A DNA stretch of 64,000 nt from Sphaerosporella brunnea (lineage: Eukaryota > Ascomycota > Pezizomycetes > Pezizales > Pyronemataceae): contig VXIS01000004.1 in assembly GCA_008704415.1 (NCBI GenBank), positions 62,001-126,000 of the forward strand, read 5' to 3'. Every line of letters begins with the position of its first letter. Positions within the stretch are counted from its first letter, which is position 1. Below, one piece after another: positions 13,601 through 24,447 of this stretch. A program made the position numbers and the translations under genes. Under the pieces are notes generated by a model. The model was not told where the DNA came from. It saw nothing but the letters and a program-made list of their open reading frames with translations, and made no database searches.

Positions 13601-14137
13601 CGAGTGTGACCCCGTTAGGTGAAGAGCTGGGTGTCTTTTTTTGCAACGAGTATTGTACGATGGCCCACAGAGGTTGTGGTATGCATACCGACATATCGTC
13701 ACGGGCTGGCTGGGTTATTATTGTCTTACATGCAGCCATCTTTACGTGCTTGTCTCTTTTTAATTCCTTGTCGTAATGTATCAGGCTGAAGACTGGAGTT
13801 TGGGCTTTTCTTTTTTATGTCTTTAGTAGTTAGGGGTTTCTCGCGTCGTTATACACTGGCTCTGTCTGATTTGCAATGGGTTATTTGACTGCTGCTTTAC
13901 CTGCCTGTAACTTGACTGATGCATAATATGATGTTGCATCGAGTGATGGATTATGCTTGGAATGAGGCTCACGTGCTTAGCGCCGCCTAGCACACAAAAA
14001 AAAAAGTGAACTTTGCTTCCCCCCACATCTAGTCCATTGTTGTCGCCGCATCCATTATCATTTCCTTCCGACTGCCATTCCCACCGCCTCCTCCTCAACA
14101 CCGTCTACGCCCGACACACATTTTTCAGCGAAGCACA
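13601..14137. other. KOG1 3' region and SSZ1 promoter
   Basis: 537 bp between two genes on the same strand; no coding feature recognised. AT-rich KOG1 3' flank first, then a pyrimidine-rich leader just before the SSZ1 start. Confidence 0.5.
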
Positions 14138-16073
14138 ATGAGCGACTCCTCTGCCGAACAAGAAGCAGGCGCCGTGATCGGAATTGCTTTTGGCAACACC
14201 ACCAGTTCAATAGCGTACACCTCAGCTGTACGTACCCGCAATGGTCGACACACACTCGTGGCTGACACAATTGGGGGACACAGGACGGAAAGGCTGAGCT
14301 TATTGCGAACGAGGAGGGAGGTGCGTAGTGATGCCGGGAATTTATTTTTTTGTTTTTGAAGGATTTCTTGTGTGTCTGATGGTGTGGCACAGACCGACAA
14401 ATCCCTACCGTTCTCTCCTACCTCGACTCAGACGAGTTCCACGGAGGTGAGGCGAAGGCGCAGCTGGTACGAAATGCGTCTAACACCGTTGCGTACTTCC
14501 GCGACTACCTGGGCAAGAAGTAGGCACGCTTGTTTTCGCTTCTTGGGAATGAAGAGTTGTGGCGCTGACCTTCGCTGGCAGGTACTCTGAGATCGACCCT
14601 ACAAACAGCCATCACTCTGCGCACCCCATCGATGCCGATGGCGTCGTTTCCTTCAAAGTCGTTGAGAAGTCCGGAGAGGAGCCCAGCAATATCAGCATCG
14701 GCGAGATCACTACTCGCCATTTGAAGCGTCTGCGGGATTCTGCGGCCGATTTCCTCGGAAAGGAGGTTACCGGTGCTGTTGTTACTGTGCCTACCGATTT
14801 CACTGAGGCCCAGAGGGAGGCGCTGGTTGCCGCTGCGAAGGGCGCGAACCTCCAGATCCTGCAGACCATCCACGAGCCTATTGCTGAAGCTCTGGCCTAC
14901 GCCGCTAAGGAGAACATGCAGCCTGAGGACAGGACCATCCTGGTTGTCGACATCGGTGGAACCAGGTCAGATGCCTCCGTTGTGTCCGCACGGAGTGGAA
15001 TGTACACCATCCTCGCTACTGCCCACGACTACGAGACTGGTGGTGTGCAGCTGGACCAGGTGTTGGTCGACCACTTCGCCCAGGAGTTCATCAAGAAGCA
15101 CAAGAGCGACCCTCGGGAGAATCCTCGTGCGCTGGCTAAGCTGAAGCTCGAGTCTGAGACTGTTAAGAGGACGCTTTCTATCGCTGTGACGGCGAGTATC
15201 GGTGTTGATTCCTTGGCCGATGGTTTCGACTTCCACTCGAGCATAAACCGCCTACGATATGAGATTCGCGCCCAGAAGGTGTTTGACGACATTATGAAGC
15301 TGGCTGAGCAGGCCGTTCAGAAGGCGGAGCTTGACCTTGTTGAGATCGACGAGGTGTGTCGCAGCACTCTTCGAATTGTTTAAAAGCTCGAACTAAACAA
15401 ACTGCAGGTCATCCTGGCCGGTGGATCATCCCACACCCCCAAGATTGCCCAGCGCTTCCGTGCCCTCTTCCCGGAGACGACCCCCATCCACGCTCCTTTC
15501 ACCGACGCCGCCGCCCTCAACCCCTCCGAGCTTGCTGCCCGTGGTGCCGCCCTCCAGGCCGCTCTCATCTCCGAGTTTGACGTCGAGGACATCGATCAGT
15601 CCACCCACCCCGCCGTCACTGTTGCTCCCCACCTCAGCAAGTCTATTGGTGTTGTTGTCGTTGGCGCTGACGGCTCCGAGGAGTTCCGTGCCCTCCTTCC
15701 TGCGCAGACCGCTGTGCCCGCTCGTAGGGTAGCGGCGTTCGCGGCCCCCGCTGAGGGGGGAGACGTCGTCGTTAAGATCGTTGAGGGAGTCTCGGAGATC
15801 CGAAAGACGATCATCGAGAAGAAGGAGGAGGCGGTCAACGGTGAAGGAGAGGTCGAAGACGAGTCTGAGGAGGAGGAGGAGGAGGAGGAGGAGGAGATCA
15901 AGACCAAGCACATGAAGGTCGACAAACTCCTTGCTGAGGCGCTGCTCAAGGGCGTCGAGAAGGGCCAGAAAATTGAAGTCACCATCCAGGCGGCTGCGGA
16001 TACTTCGTTGAATATTGCGGCGAGAATCGTGGGAACCCAGCAGGGTGTCCGGGGCGTTATTGCGGCCCCTTAA
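14138..16073 (+). CDS. SSZ1: Ssz1-type Hsp70 of the ribosome-associated complex
   Basis: Atypical Hsp70 that pairs with zuotin (RAC) on the ribosome and stimulates Ssb chaperones on nascent chains; cytosolic. Five exons inferred: 14138-14227, 14284-14320, 14393-14519, 14582-15353, 15408-16073, all phases consistent, 563 residues. Family features: IGIAFGNTTSSIAY at the N-terminus (the Ssz1 form of the Hsp70 phosphate loop), QIPTVLSYL, HHSAHPI, VVTVPTDFTEAQREAL, VVDIGGTRSD, and VILAGGSSHTPKI. The C-terminal region is short relative to canonical Hsp70 and carries an acidic insert dominated by ten consecutive Glu codons (about residues 493-507) before the conserved end. Ssz1 rather than Ssa/Ssb is called from the divergent N-terminal loop and the shortened substrate-binding part. 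Confidence 0.93.
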
Positions 16074-16647
16074 GCTGATGGCAGTGACGTCGGTGCGTTT
16101 TAAGGTGAATAGAAAAAATTTTACTGGATGGGCGAGGGCGCATTTCTGAGGAATGGGGATACTTATGCATATTTCTTCTTGCGGATTGGAGAGCTTTAGA
16201 GAGGTCGATTCATGAGATGGTGTTTTGGTGATCGCAAATAGCAAGAGATGTGATTCTACCGTGCTTGTAACTGTATGTGCAGCTTGTGTGGCCGATCTGG
16301 CATAGATTATCATTCAACATAAATACCGACAGTGAGTTTTTTGGTGGGTGAATTTTAACTACTATGTTATGTTTACATCATGCAGCTCGACTCCTCCCGG
16401 AGGTGCGAATTTGTGAATGGATCGTCTGTGCCTCTTCAAACACAGCTGCTTAACCGACCCTGAATCACGTAATCGCTTAGTCACTACATTTTGAGGCCAC
16501 ATTCGAGCTCTGAAGCCGCCGAAGCAACACCCTCACTCCAGCAAACACCGAGAACGACGACCTCCTTCTGACGAAACGAAACTATCTGCAGCTCTCAGAG
16601 ACAACCTGTCAAATCTTAGAGAGCATTATTCCACAGCTTCTTCAATA
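16074..16647. other. SSZ1 3' region and RET2 promoter
   Basis: 574 bp, same-strand gap. No open frame or repeat of note. The last 150 bp are the likely RET2 leader. Confidence 0.5.
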
Positions 16648-18448
16648 ATGGTATGGCCGCGTTCACTACCAATTGGAAAAGGAGGGGTCGCTGACAAGAC
16701 GGGGGTGGGCAGGTCGTCCTTGCTGCTTCTATCTGTACCCGCGGAGGGAAGCCGGTGCTGTCGAGGCAGTTCCGAGAGTAAGATGTGTTTTGGATTTAAA
16801 CGGGGGCGATCATTGAGGAGCTGATGTGAATAGGATGCCGCGGTCACGAATCGAGGGATTGCTTGCGGCCTTCCCGAAGCTTACGGATGCGGGGACTCAG
16901 CACACTACTATCGAGACTGAGAACGTTCGATATGTTTATCAACCGCTGGTAGGGCTTTCTGGGGCCCAAAACTGCGGCATCGGTTGCTGATGCGTCCGGA
17001 GTATAGGATGAGCTCTACATGGTCCTGATCACCAACCGCGCTTCCAACATCTTGCAGGATATCGACTCGCTCCACGTTTTTGCCCAGGTCGTCACCAGCA
17101 TCTGCAAATCCCTCGATGAGCGTGAGATTCTGCGTAACTCGTTTGAGCTGCTCTCGGCTTTCGATGAAGTAGTCGCGCTCGGTTACCGCGAGAACTTGTC
17201 GCTGCAGCAGATCCGCACGTTCTTGGAGATGGAGAGTCACGAGGAGAGGATACAGGAGATTATCTCGCGCAATAAGGAGTTTGAGGCCTCCGAGGAACGG
17301 AAACGGAAGGCAAAGCAGCTGGAGATGCAGAGGAAGGAGATGTCGAGGAGTAACCAGGGCGGCATGGGTGGCGGTATGGGCGGTGGAATGGCCGGCGGTA
17401 TTGGAAGCTCTAGAGGCGCCTCCCGCCCTACGTACACTCCCTCTAGCAAACCGGATATTACCTACGACTCTTATGAGTCTGAGAAGAAGAAGACCACCTT
17501 CTCCTCCGCGCCAAAGGGTAAGGGAATGCAGCTTGGCCGCAAAAGTAAGACTACAGATATGTTCGAGAAGGTCCGGAACGAAATGGGTGGCGATGCGGAT
17601 GAGCGTGCGCCGCTGGTGGGTGCCTCTTCTACCCCGTCGCATGAGGTCTCCAGCCCCTCACAGGCGTACTCGTTCTCGGACTCTTCGGAGGGAATCGCTA
17701 TCACCATCAGCGAGCAAATCTCGGCTGAAGTCGCGAGGGACGGTAATGTCAAAAGCTTCGACATCAAGGGTAACCTCAACGTTCGGATCTCGGATCCTTC
17801 CCTCACCAGGGTCAAGCTCGGAGTTTCGGCGGATACATCTACTGGCGCGCAATTCCGGATTCATCCCAACTTCGACAAGGCTGCCTTCAACGGCGGCGTG
17901 CTACAGCTCAAGGACCCGTCCAAGGAGTTCCCGCTCACCAACCAGAGCTTGCTCCGGTGGCAACAGAAATCGGGAACTGCGCCGATCGCGTTCACGATTT
18001 GGGTCAACCAGGCGGGCCACGGACGGTACACGGTCACAGTCGAGTACGAGCTTCAGAACGAGGGAAATACTCTCAAGGATGTGGTCGTATCTATTCCTTT
18101 CCAGCGCTCGGAACCCGCGGTTAGCAGTATGGACGAGACGTACGAGGTCGCTGGTGATAGCCTCGACTGGACCCTTCCCGTCGTAAACGAGGAAAATGCT
18201 ACCGGTGCGTTCGAGTTCGAGGCTGAGGCGGAGGAGGAGAGCGAGTTCTTCCCCATGAAGGTGGGCTTTAGGATGGAGAAGCCAGTGGTGGATGTGGCTG
18301 TGAGTTTTTCCTTCTTCGTCTTCGCGGGGACCGGGACTAATCAATGGGGATTGCACAGGTTAATGATATCACGCTCGTGGAAAGCAGTGAAAGCGTTGAG
18401 TTTAGTAAGGAGGTTAAGAGCGTGGCGGATAATTATATCATCGTCTAG
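16648..18448 (+). CDS. RET2: Coatomer subunit delta (delta-COP)
   Basis: COPI coat subunit for Golgi-to-ER retrograde vesicles. Exons inferred: 16648-16650, 16713-16777, 16834-16948, 17007-18299, 18359-18448, all in phase, 521 residues. The first coding exon is the ATG alone; splicing to 16713 restores the conserved start [20 protein letters not shown]. The longin-type N-domain includes [19 protein letters not shown] and [14 protein letters not shown], then [18 protein letters not shown] Gly/Met-rich linker (about 180-195) precedes a mu-homology domain (about 290-521: [20 protein letters not shown], then FPMKVGF near the end). It ends VADNYIIV. The gene follows SSZ1 on the same strand with its own promoter. 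Confidence 0.94.
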
Positions 18449-18983
18449 GCGGGTTGGCCCAGGATATGAGATATCATGTTGGTAATGTCGGCGGTATTTG
18501 CTGGAGTTTGTTTTGCTGGGCGGCGGTCTGGAAAAAGCTGCTAGATCTACTTGTCTTATCGCTGTTACGTGCTACTTTTGCTATGAATTTTATGTAACTA
18601 TGCTGCCTTTGTCAGGAGATTCTACTCCACCGTAGCCGTCCATATACGTACTTTGTAGTGCACATACATGTTGGTTTCCGAGTGACTGCGCATGTCAGGG
18701 GTTGGCCGAGTCCGGGTGGTCTTCCCGGGTGTTTGTTTATGCCCACCCGTCGCGACTTCCAGTGTAACAAAAACACCACAACAAAGCACCTTCTCTCTTC
18801 CACCACCACACCTCACTATCACCACACCCTCCAATTGCAAAACTTTCCGACTTTCTTTCCTTCTCTTTTCACATTCACTGCGGTTTCCTGCGACCCGCTA
18901 CTCTACTGTAAGCGCCCCAATTCTCCCCATGGGCACACGCTTCTTTTTTTTCTTTCGTCTAACACGGCACGTCAATCCGGTAG
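18449..18983. other. RET2 3' region and next leader
   Basis: 535 bp gap. The right part is CT-rich. A possible leader intron runs 18908-18983 (GTAAGC to TAG), ending directly before the next ATG; this is inferred from consensus only. Confidence 0.4.
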
Positions 18984-21110
18984 ATGACCAGCGGAAATCC
19001 TTTGACTCCCCGCTCTGCAAATAAACCTACCGCGACTCCAACTCCAGCTCGCGTCTCGCTCAAGTCCGACGCGAAGTCGATGCAGACTCCCGCCGTCAAG
19101 ATGGCACCTTCATCGCCGTTCATCGACTTCAGCCCTGTCGCGAACATGGGTCCTCGAGAACCCTCGCCTTTAAAGCCTTCCTCGTTCAATGAAGATCCTT
19201 TGGAAAACGGAGATGCACTGAGTATTTGCTCTAACTTTTCCGACCTCGCTTCCGCCGCATATATGACGCGCTCTCCCGAGAAGGAGAAGCCGACTGTGCC
19301 GGCAACTCCGACGAAGAGTCCTGTAAAGGTATGTTTCTCGCCTCACCCCTGTTTCCCCTTGGTAATGGTGAGATTCATCTCCCATAAGGCGGCTCCACAG
19401 ACTCCTAGGCGCTCCCCCAGCAAGGCGAAGGCTGCTGCTACTCCCCGCACCGCTGTGCCTTCTACTCCCACCAATGCTAGCCCCCGCAAGATTGCAAATG
19501 CAACTTCTCGCACTGCTGCCGTTCGAGCCACGCCACGCAGTGTGCGCACCTCACAGGCGTCCCCCAAGGCCTCACCTAAAGCTCCAGCCTCGGTCAAGGC
19601 CTCCCAAGCTGGAAGCTCCCTTTCTTCTCCCCGCACCCCCAAAGCCAACGGGGATCAGACCCAGAATTTGCTTCTCGATTTTACTACACAATTCGATAAA
19701 ATTACTCGCCCTGATGTTGGTGATGACAACACCCCGGGACGCAGACGGGCACAGTCCTCCCCACGCAAGATGTCCTCGTCTGCTCTGCCTCCGGCCACGC
19801 CGACCGAGAGCAGGTTTTTCACCTTGTTGGATTTCACTCCTGGCCCTCTTGCTACGCCAAGGTCGATCCCGAGTATCACGCCGAGAGAGGTGGAAGAGAT
19901 TAGAGCGGATTACAATACCAAGGTCAGCCTGCTCGCTGCGCAGTTGAACGGAAAGGAAGCAGAAGCCGACGGTCTACGCACGGCAGTTGAGAAGTCTGAA
20001 GCGCGATGTGTCGAGCTTTCGAATACGGTTAAAGAGCAGGCGGGTAAGTTCGAAACGGAGAGAGAAAGCTGGTTGCACGTCAAGACAGAGCTGGGCGAGC
20101 TCTTTGAAGCTGAGAAGACTGAGAAGGCAACCATCTCTATGCTGTTGATGGAGAAGGAGACCGTGGTCGAGCACCTGCACGAGGAACTCACGAGCAAAGA
20201 TACTGAAGTTACCAACCTCAAGAAGCGGTTGCGAGACACCGAAGACGAGCTCGAGCGTACCCGTGAGGAGGTCATCCGGATTAAGACGGAATTCTCCGCC
20301 GCAGCGCAAACCCCTGTGGCTCCTCTCAATGCCCCCGAGCCTACTCCAGCGCCCGCTATTTTCGACGAAGAGGCTGCGAACAAACGCACCCAGGAAGAAC
20401 TCGAGCGTGTCGCCAGGGAACTGCATAATCTATACAAAACAAAGCACGAAACTAAGGTGGCGGCACTCAAGAAGTCGTACGAAAGCAGATGGGAGAAGAA
20501 GGTTTTGGCGTTGCAGCAGCAGGTGGAGGCATTGACGAAGAGGAATGAGGAGCTCACCAAAGAGCTCGACGAGAAGAACGCCGAGCAGTTGACGGCGGAT
20601 ATGAGCTTTGCTCCTGTCACCGTTGGCAGCAGCACTGGCAGTATGAACGACGACGAGAAAGAGAAGGAGATCGCCAAGGCAAAGGAGGAAGCCGCTAAGG
20701 CTAAGGAGGAGGCGGATAAGCTTAAAGCAAGGGACGAGGAAGTCGTGGCGCGTCTCGAGGCCATGGAAAAGCAACTAGAAGAAGAGCAGCAGGAGCGAAA
20801 GGAAGTCCTTGCGCTGGCTGAAGAGTTGATGGCCATTCATGCCAAACTCATTCCATCCCCTCCGCCCCCTCGCCAGCAGGAGAAAATCGAGGAGGTCAAG
20901 GCTATCGTTGAAGAGAAGACGCCGACGAGCTCCGCTGGAGGATTGAGAAGCAATATTGAGAAGATGGGAATGGGTGCCAAGAGAGCACAGATGAAGGCGG
21001 GATTGGCGCAGGGTGCAGGATCGGTTTCAGGGACGCCAGCGAGAGTGGTTCCGACGACCGTGAAGGAAGCGAAGGAGAAGGAGGCGATGGAGGGAGAGGC
21101 GCCGGCTTAG
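18984..21110 (+). CDS. Coiled-coil protein with in-frame TAG before a 47-codon extension
   Basis: Not assigned to a named family. The N-terminal 260 residues are basic, disordered and rich in TP/SP dipeptides (many minimal proline-directed kinase sites), with a short block reading PSSPFIDFSPVANMGPREPS that looks constrained. From about residue 300 the protein is almost continuous coiled coil (Glu/Lys/Leu heptads), interrupted by a Pro/Ala linker near 445. One intron begins at 19329 (GTATGT); the acceptor is 19388 or 19400, both in frame, so the protein is about 684-688 residues. After the TAG at 21108-21110 the same frame stays open for 47 codons to TAA at 21252-21254, continuing the basic TP/AR-rich composition and ending KKKYRFGKAV. 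TP-rich basic head plus coiled coil suggests a cytoskeletal, spindle-pole or microtubule protein; that is inference. Confidence 0.75.
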   Translation: MTSGNPLTPRSANKPTATPTPARVSLKSDAKSMQTPAVKMAPSSPFIDFSPVANMGPREPSPLKPSSFNEDPLENGDALSICSNFSDLASAAYMTRSPEKEKPTVPATPTKSPVKVCFSPHPCFPLVMVRFISHKAAPQTPRRSPSKAKAAATPRTAVPSTPTNASPRKIANATSRTAAVRATPRSVRTSQASPKASPKAPASVKASQAGSSLSSPRTPKANGDQTQNLLLDFTTQFDKITRPDVGDDNTPGRRRAQSSPRKMSSSALPPATPTESRFFTLLDFTPGPLATPRSIPSITPREVEEIRADYNTKVSLLAAQLNGKEAEADGLRTAVEKSEARCVELSNTVKEQAGKFETERESWLHVKTELGELFEAEKTEKATISMLLMEKETVVEHLHEELTSKDTEVTNLKKRLRDTEDELERTREEVIRIKTEFSAAAQTPVAPLNAPEPTPAPAIFDEEAANKRTQEELERVARELHNLYKTKHETKVAALKKSYESRWEKKVLALQQQVEALTKRNEELTKELDEKNAEQLTADMSFAPVTVGSSTGSMNDDEKEKEIAKAKEEAAKAKEEADKLKARDEEVVARLEAMEKQLEEEQQERKEVLALAEELMAIHAKLIPSPPPPRQQEKIEEVKAIVEEKTPTSSAGGLRSNIEKMGMGAKRAQMKAGLAQGAGSVSGTPARVVPTTVKEAKEKEAMEGEAPA

Positions 21111-21254
21111 AAAGCCCGCGCTTCGGTAGGTCGCACTCCCAGCACCCGCGCTCCGATTGCTCGCGATGCGACACCTGGTATTCCGAGGGCTCGCACTGCT
21201 GCTGGTGGTCTTGGGGGGGTCAAGAAAAAGTATCGGTTTGGGAAAGCGGTTTAA

Positions 21255-21896
21255 TCTTTACTTACGAACGAGATACCACTGGGCGGGTGTGTATAAATGT
21301 CATGATTGTCCTTTTCTACTACTATGGTTACGATGAGGGATGGATGGAGTGGGGGAGTTTGTGATTACTGCGACTGTTTCTACTGCTATTCAGTACTTTA
21401 CATACATTGTTGGTCTTTTTTTTTTTTTTTTTTTTTGCTTGGTCGTTTGCTGCTTTGGTAACGGTTTTTCTTTTATTATTTCAGTTTTGGTTTTTGGAGG
21501 GAAGTGGAGCTGGATGTGTGGGATACCCGGGTTTTTGTGGTTAGGGAATTTCTCTGAGGAATACAATACCCGTCAAAATTGAGTTGTTTTTTAACCTACC
21601 CACATGGGGCCGTACTTGCGCTCGCCATGAGTGACATTTTCGTTTCGGTTCTCTAGGTGTAGTCATGAACCTAGTCCGCACTGTCAAATCATGATAGAAG
21701 AAAAGTCGGGCAGGCGGTGTGCATGATGTTCTGAATTTTGGCATAGAAAGGGCATTCCGGTGATTGAAATTGACAGAAAGACAACTGGGAGGTCTTTGTT
21801 TGGCAGTGGTGACAGCAGATGTTGAAAGTGAAGATTCCACCGGGGACGGTTTTGCCCATTCATTGTTGCTCCTGGGGGGAGCGGGAGGTAGTGCGG
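21255..21896. other. Convergent intergenic region with 21-T run
   Basis: No gene recognised between the coiled-coil gene (+) and the GH16 gene (-). It contains a run of 21 T at 21416-21436. A short frame on the minus strand (21541-21906) has no family signature. Confidence 0.5.
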
Positions 21897-23830
21897 TTAT
21901 AGCCACTGTGCTAAAAGCACAACCACAACAGCGGCCATGATTCCCTCCCGCAACCCCCCACCGATCCTGCCAGCCGCAGAAAGACTGGGCGCACTATCAT
22001 CAACCACACAAAGTTTCCTACACCCGTCCCCTCCCTGCCCAGGCTCCCGTTCCCTCTTCCCCATGCCCTCCTCATCCGAGGTATTAAACGCCATCTCGAT
22101 CCACTCGATCTCCAATCTCGCCTCCTTACCCACGTCCATAACACCGGACCACACTCCACCATCAGACCACATATTAAGCACCAAGTACGCCGTGGCAGTG
22201 GGCACGCCGTAAGTCTTGTCAAGAACGTGGTTTCCGTCGACAAACCACGAGGATTTGCCGGCGGTCCAGTCGATGCGGTGCGTGTGCCAGTCGCTCCAGC
22301 TGAACTCGGGGGAGCGTTTGCTGGTGAGTTGGGTGCCGTCGGTGAGGTTGTTGGTAATGAGGTCGGCTCTGGTGGAGGCATTGGGGATTTGGTTGCCAGC
22401 TGTTGTTTGAGGGGTTAGTTTAGGATTCCTTTTTTTTTTTTTTCTTGGTAAAAGTCTTATATACCACAGTTTTAGAGGTCTATTTCCTATATAGCGAGTG
22501 ACATTTCGCACACTGCACCGCACGCCGCACGTCGGACCTTGAGCGCTTGCTGCTCGCCCCTCTGCTTCAGTTATAGTGAAGTTCGCCCATGGCCTATACA
22601 CCCGGGCAGGTAACTCGGGCAACACTCGCCTCTGCAATCGGGAGCTGCGCCGGCTCAGTGCAGGTAGTGCGCTTGTGGCGCTGGGAGGAGGAGCATGGTC
22701 CGGAATGCTGCCCGCTGCCCGCTGCCTGCTGCCCGCTGTGCCGCGCTTTTGAATTGATCAAAAGTGTCGAAACGTTGACCTTACCTTTTTCCACTTGCTT
22801 CCGATCGGGTGAGCTTCCGCTGCGTATACAAGCGCTGGCGACCCTCTAGCTTTCAGCCTTAGGCGGCATTACGAGGACCGGATATGTCGCGGCGGCAGCG
22901 GTAGATGAACGGGCAGTAAGGCTATGGGGCATGCAGCAGGAGGTTGTACGGGCCTAAGTGGGGCGTCGCGCAGACCGATGTGGGAGGTTGCCCGGACTGG
23001 GGGGAAAGGCTTCGTCCGGGGTTATCACAGAATATCACTGGAAATAGACCTTTAAAACTGTGGTATATAACTTTTTTTTCTTTTTGTTTTTTTTTTGTTT
23101 TGGGGGGGGGGGGGGGTGGGAAAGGAGATACCAGAGTCGAGAACGGGCTGGTTGCTGTACCAGATCGCCGAGGCCTCGTCTCGAGTCAAGATCTCAATAT
23201 CGCTTTCGTTGTTGTCGTTCCGGTAATAAAATAGCCCCGCCACGGCGCCAGAATCCCCCAGAACTCTGGCCCGAATGCGGGTCGAGGCGTGGAGTAGATT
23301 CTTCTGTCTATTCCACCGTCAGTCCCCATCCCCCATCTCCTCTATCAAAAGTGCGCCTACAAATTCTCCACCTCTGCTGAAATCTGGAACCCCTCAAAGC
23401 GTCGTGTTTTTAGCACCAGTCTAGTTCTCACCTTCCCCGTGGTGGTGGTGGTGGTGGTGTTTTCATAGTCTATATACACAGACGAAAGAGAATTCCACAT
23501 CTTGTATTTCGTTTCGTTGCTGACGCCTTTGCCCCATGTCTGTATGTCCCAGGAGGAAGCCCACTCCTTGCTTGTGAGAAATCCCTGTTGGCGGGTGCCG
23601 ATGGGGATGCTAGAGTGGCTGGTTGAGTCGGTGACGGTGGGGGGCAGCTGTGATGGCAGCGCTGGAATGCTGGCGGGAACTGGGAGGCGCCGGAAGTCGT
23701 GCACTCGGTAGGTGTTGAAGAGATCGTGAGTGGAGGTAAGGTAGCAGGAGCAGGCTTTGCCCGATACTGCTGCGTGGAGGGAGGGGACGAAGAGGAGGAG
23801 GAGGGCGAGCACTGCTGCTGTGGACGCCAT
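21897..23830 (-). CDS. Secreted GH16 family glycosidase, likely GPI-anchored
   Basis: Glycoside hydrolase family 16-like beta-glucan-active enzyme, predicted at the cell wall or surface. Exons 23830-23361, 23307-23132 and 22399-21897 join in phase to 382 residues. A signal peptide (MASTAAVLALLLLFVPSLHA) opens the protein. The lectin-fold core reads RIRARVLGDSGAVAGLFYY, then NNESDIEILTRDEAS, containing the GH16 catalytic pattern ExDxE (E-S-D-I-E), then HTHRIDWTAGKSSWFVDGN and LVLNMWSDGGVWSG. The C-terminus is a small-residue segment followed by a hydrophobic tail (GIMAAVVVVLLAQWL), as in GPI signals. Intron 1 is 53 nt. Intron 2 (22400-23131) is 732 nt because it holds a 614-bp inverted-repeat element. 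Exact substrate not determinable. Confidence 0.87.
22457..23070. mobile_element. 614-bp TIR element (MITE-like) inside GH16 intron 2
   Basis: Terminal inverted repeats of 31 bp at 22457-22487 and 23040-23070, each starting TTATATACCACAG when read inward, differ at one position (G versus A). The interior is GC-rich and codes for no recognisable transposase, so it is probably non-autonomous. The ends fall in TATA, so a TA target duplication (Tc1/mariner style) is possible but cannot be separated from the repeat itself. A T-rich tract flanks the left end, and on the right there is a T tract followed by a run of 15 G (23102-23116). The interior holds tandem GCCCGCT-type repeats near 22705-22740. 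Confidence 0.8.
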
Positions 23831-24447
23831 GATGTCCGGATCTTAGACTGTTGTTTTTGGAAGAGGAGTCGGGGAGAGCTATATGGACACAGCTGTACTC
23901 TGCAGTGCCCCGTTGTTTTGTTGTTGCGCCGCCATGTTTAGTATGCATAAAGGGCTTTGAATGCGGTGTGTGTGTTCACGATACACGAGAGAGGCGGTGG
24001 ACGGAGAACTGCACATGTCGGTTGCCGGTGTAGAGTAGCTGAGTGCCAGATACCCCAGGTCTCGACTGGCTGGACGTATTCTAGTTGTGGCTGCTTCCCG
24101 TCTCGATATCCACCGAGATAATGCTTGCGCTTCAACATAGGCAATCATATGATGTCTGGATGTTTATGTAATGTTTGCGCAGAGGGTTATTATTAGCGTG
24201 CAAGATCTGCATTAGTTAGCCGACTGCCAAGGCCGCGTCATCTCACGTTGCACAAGGAAAGTTAGTGAGAACGAATGTGTAAGTAACAACGTGCTGCTCT
24301 GCCCTCCTTTCTCTCCGGCTGTCGTGTGATCTTCTCTTCATCCTTCCGCAGCAGCTATTGGCCAAATATCTCCGCTCTTTCAAGCAGTCCCACTCCCAGT
24401 CCCATCCTCTCACCGCTCCGCCCAGCGCGGACCGCAAATGACTCGCC
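23831..24447. other. Divergent region between GH16 gene and ERD1
   Basis: 617 bp between two divergent starts; promoters of both genes must lie here. No open frame with family signature and no clear repeat. Confidence 0.5.

Noticed and set aside
21060..21110. 51-nt intron removing the in-frame TAG of the coiled-coil gene
   Set aside because: In frame and GT..AG, but the donor GTGAAG is weak and no CTRAY branch site is present; kept only as an alternative.
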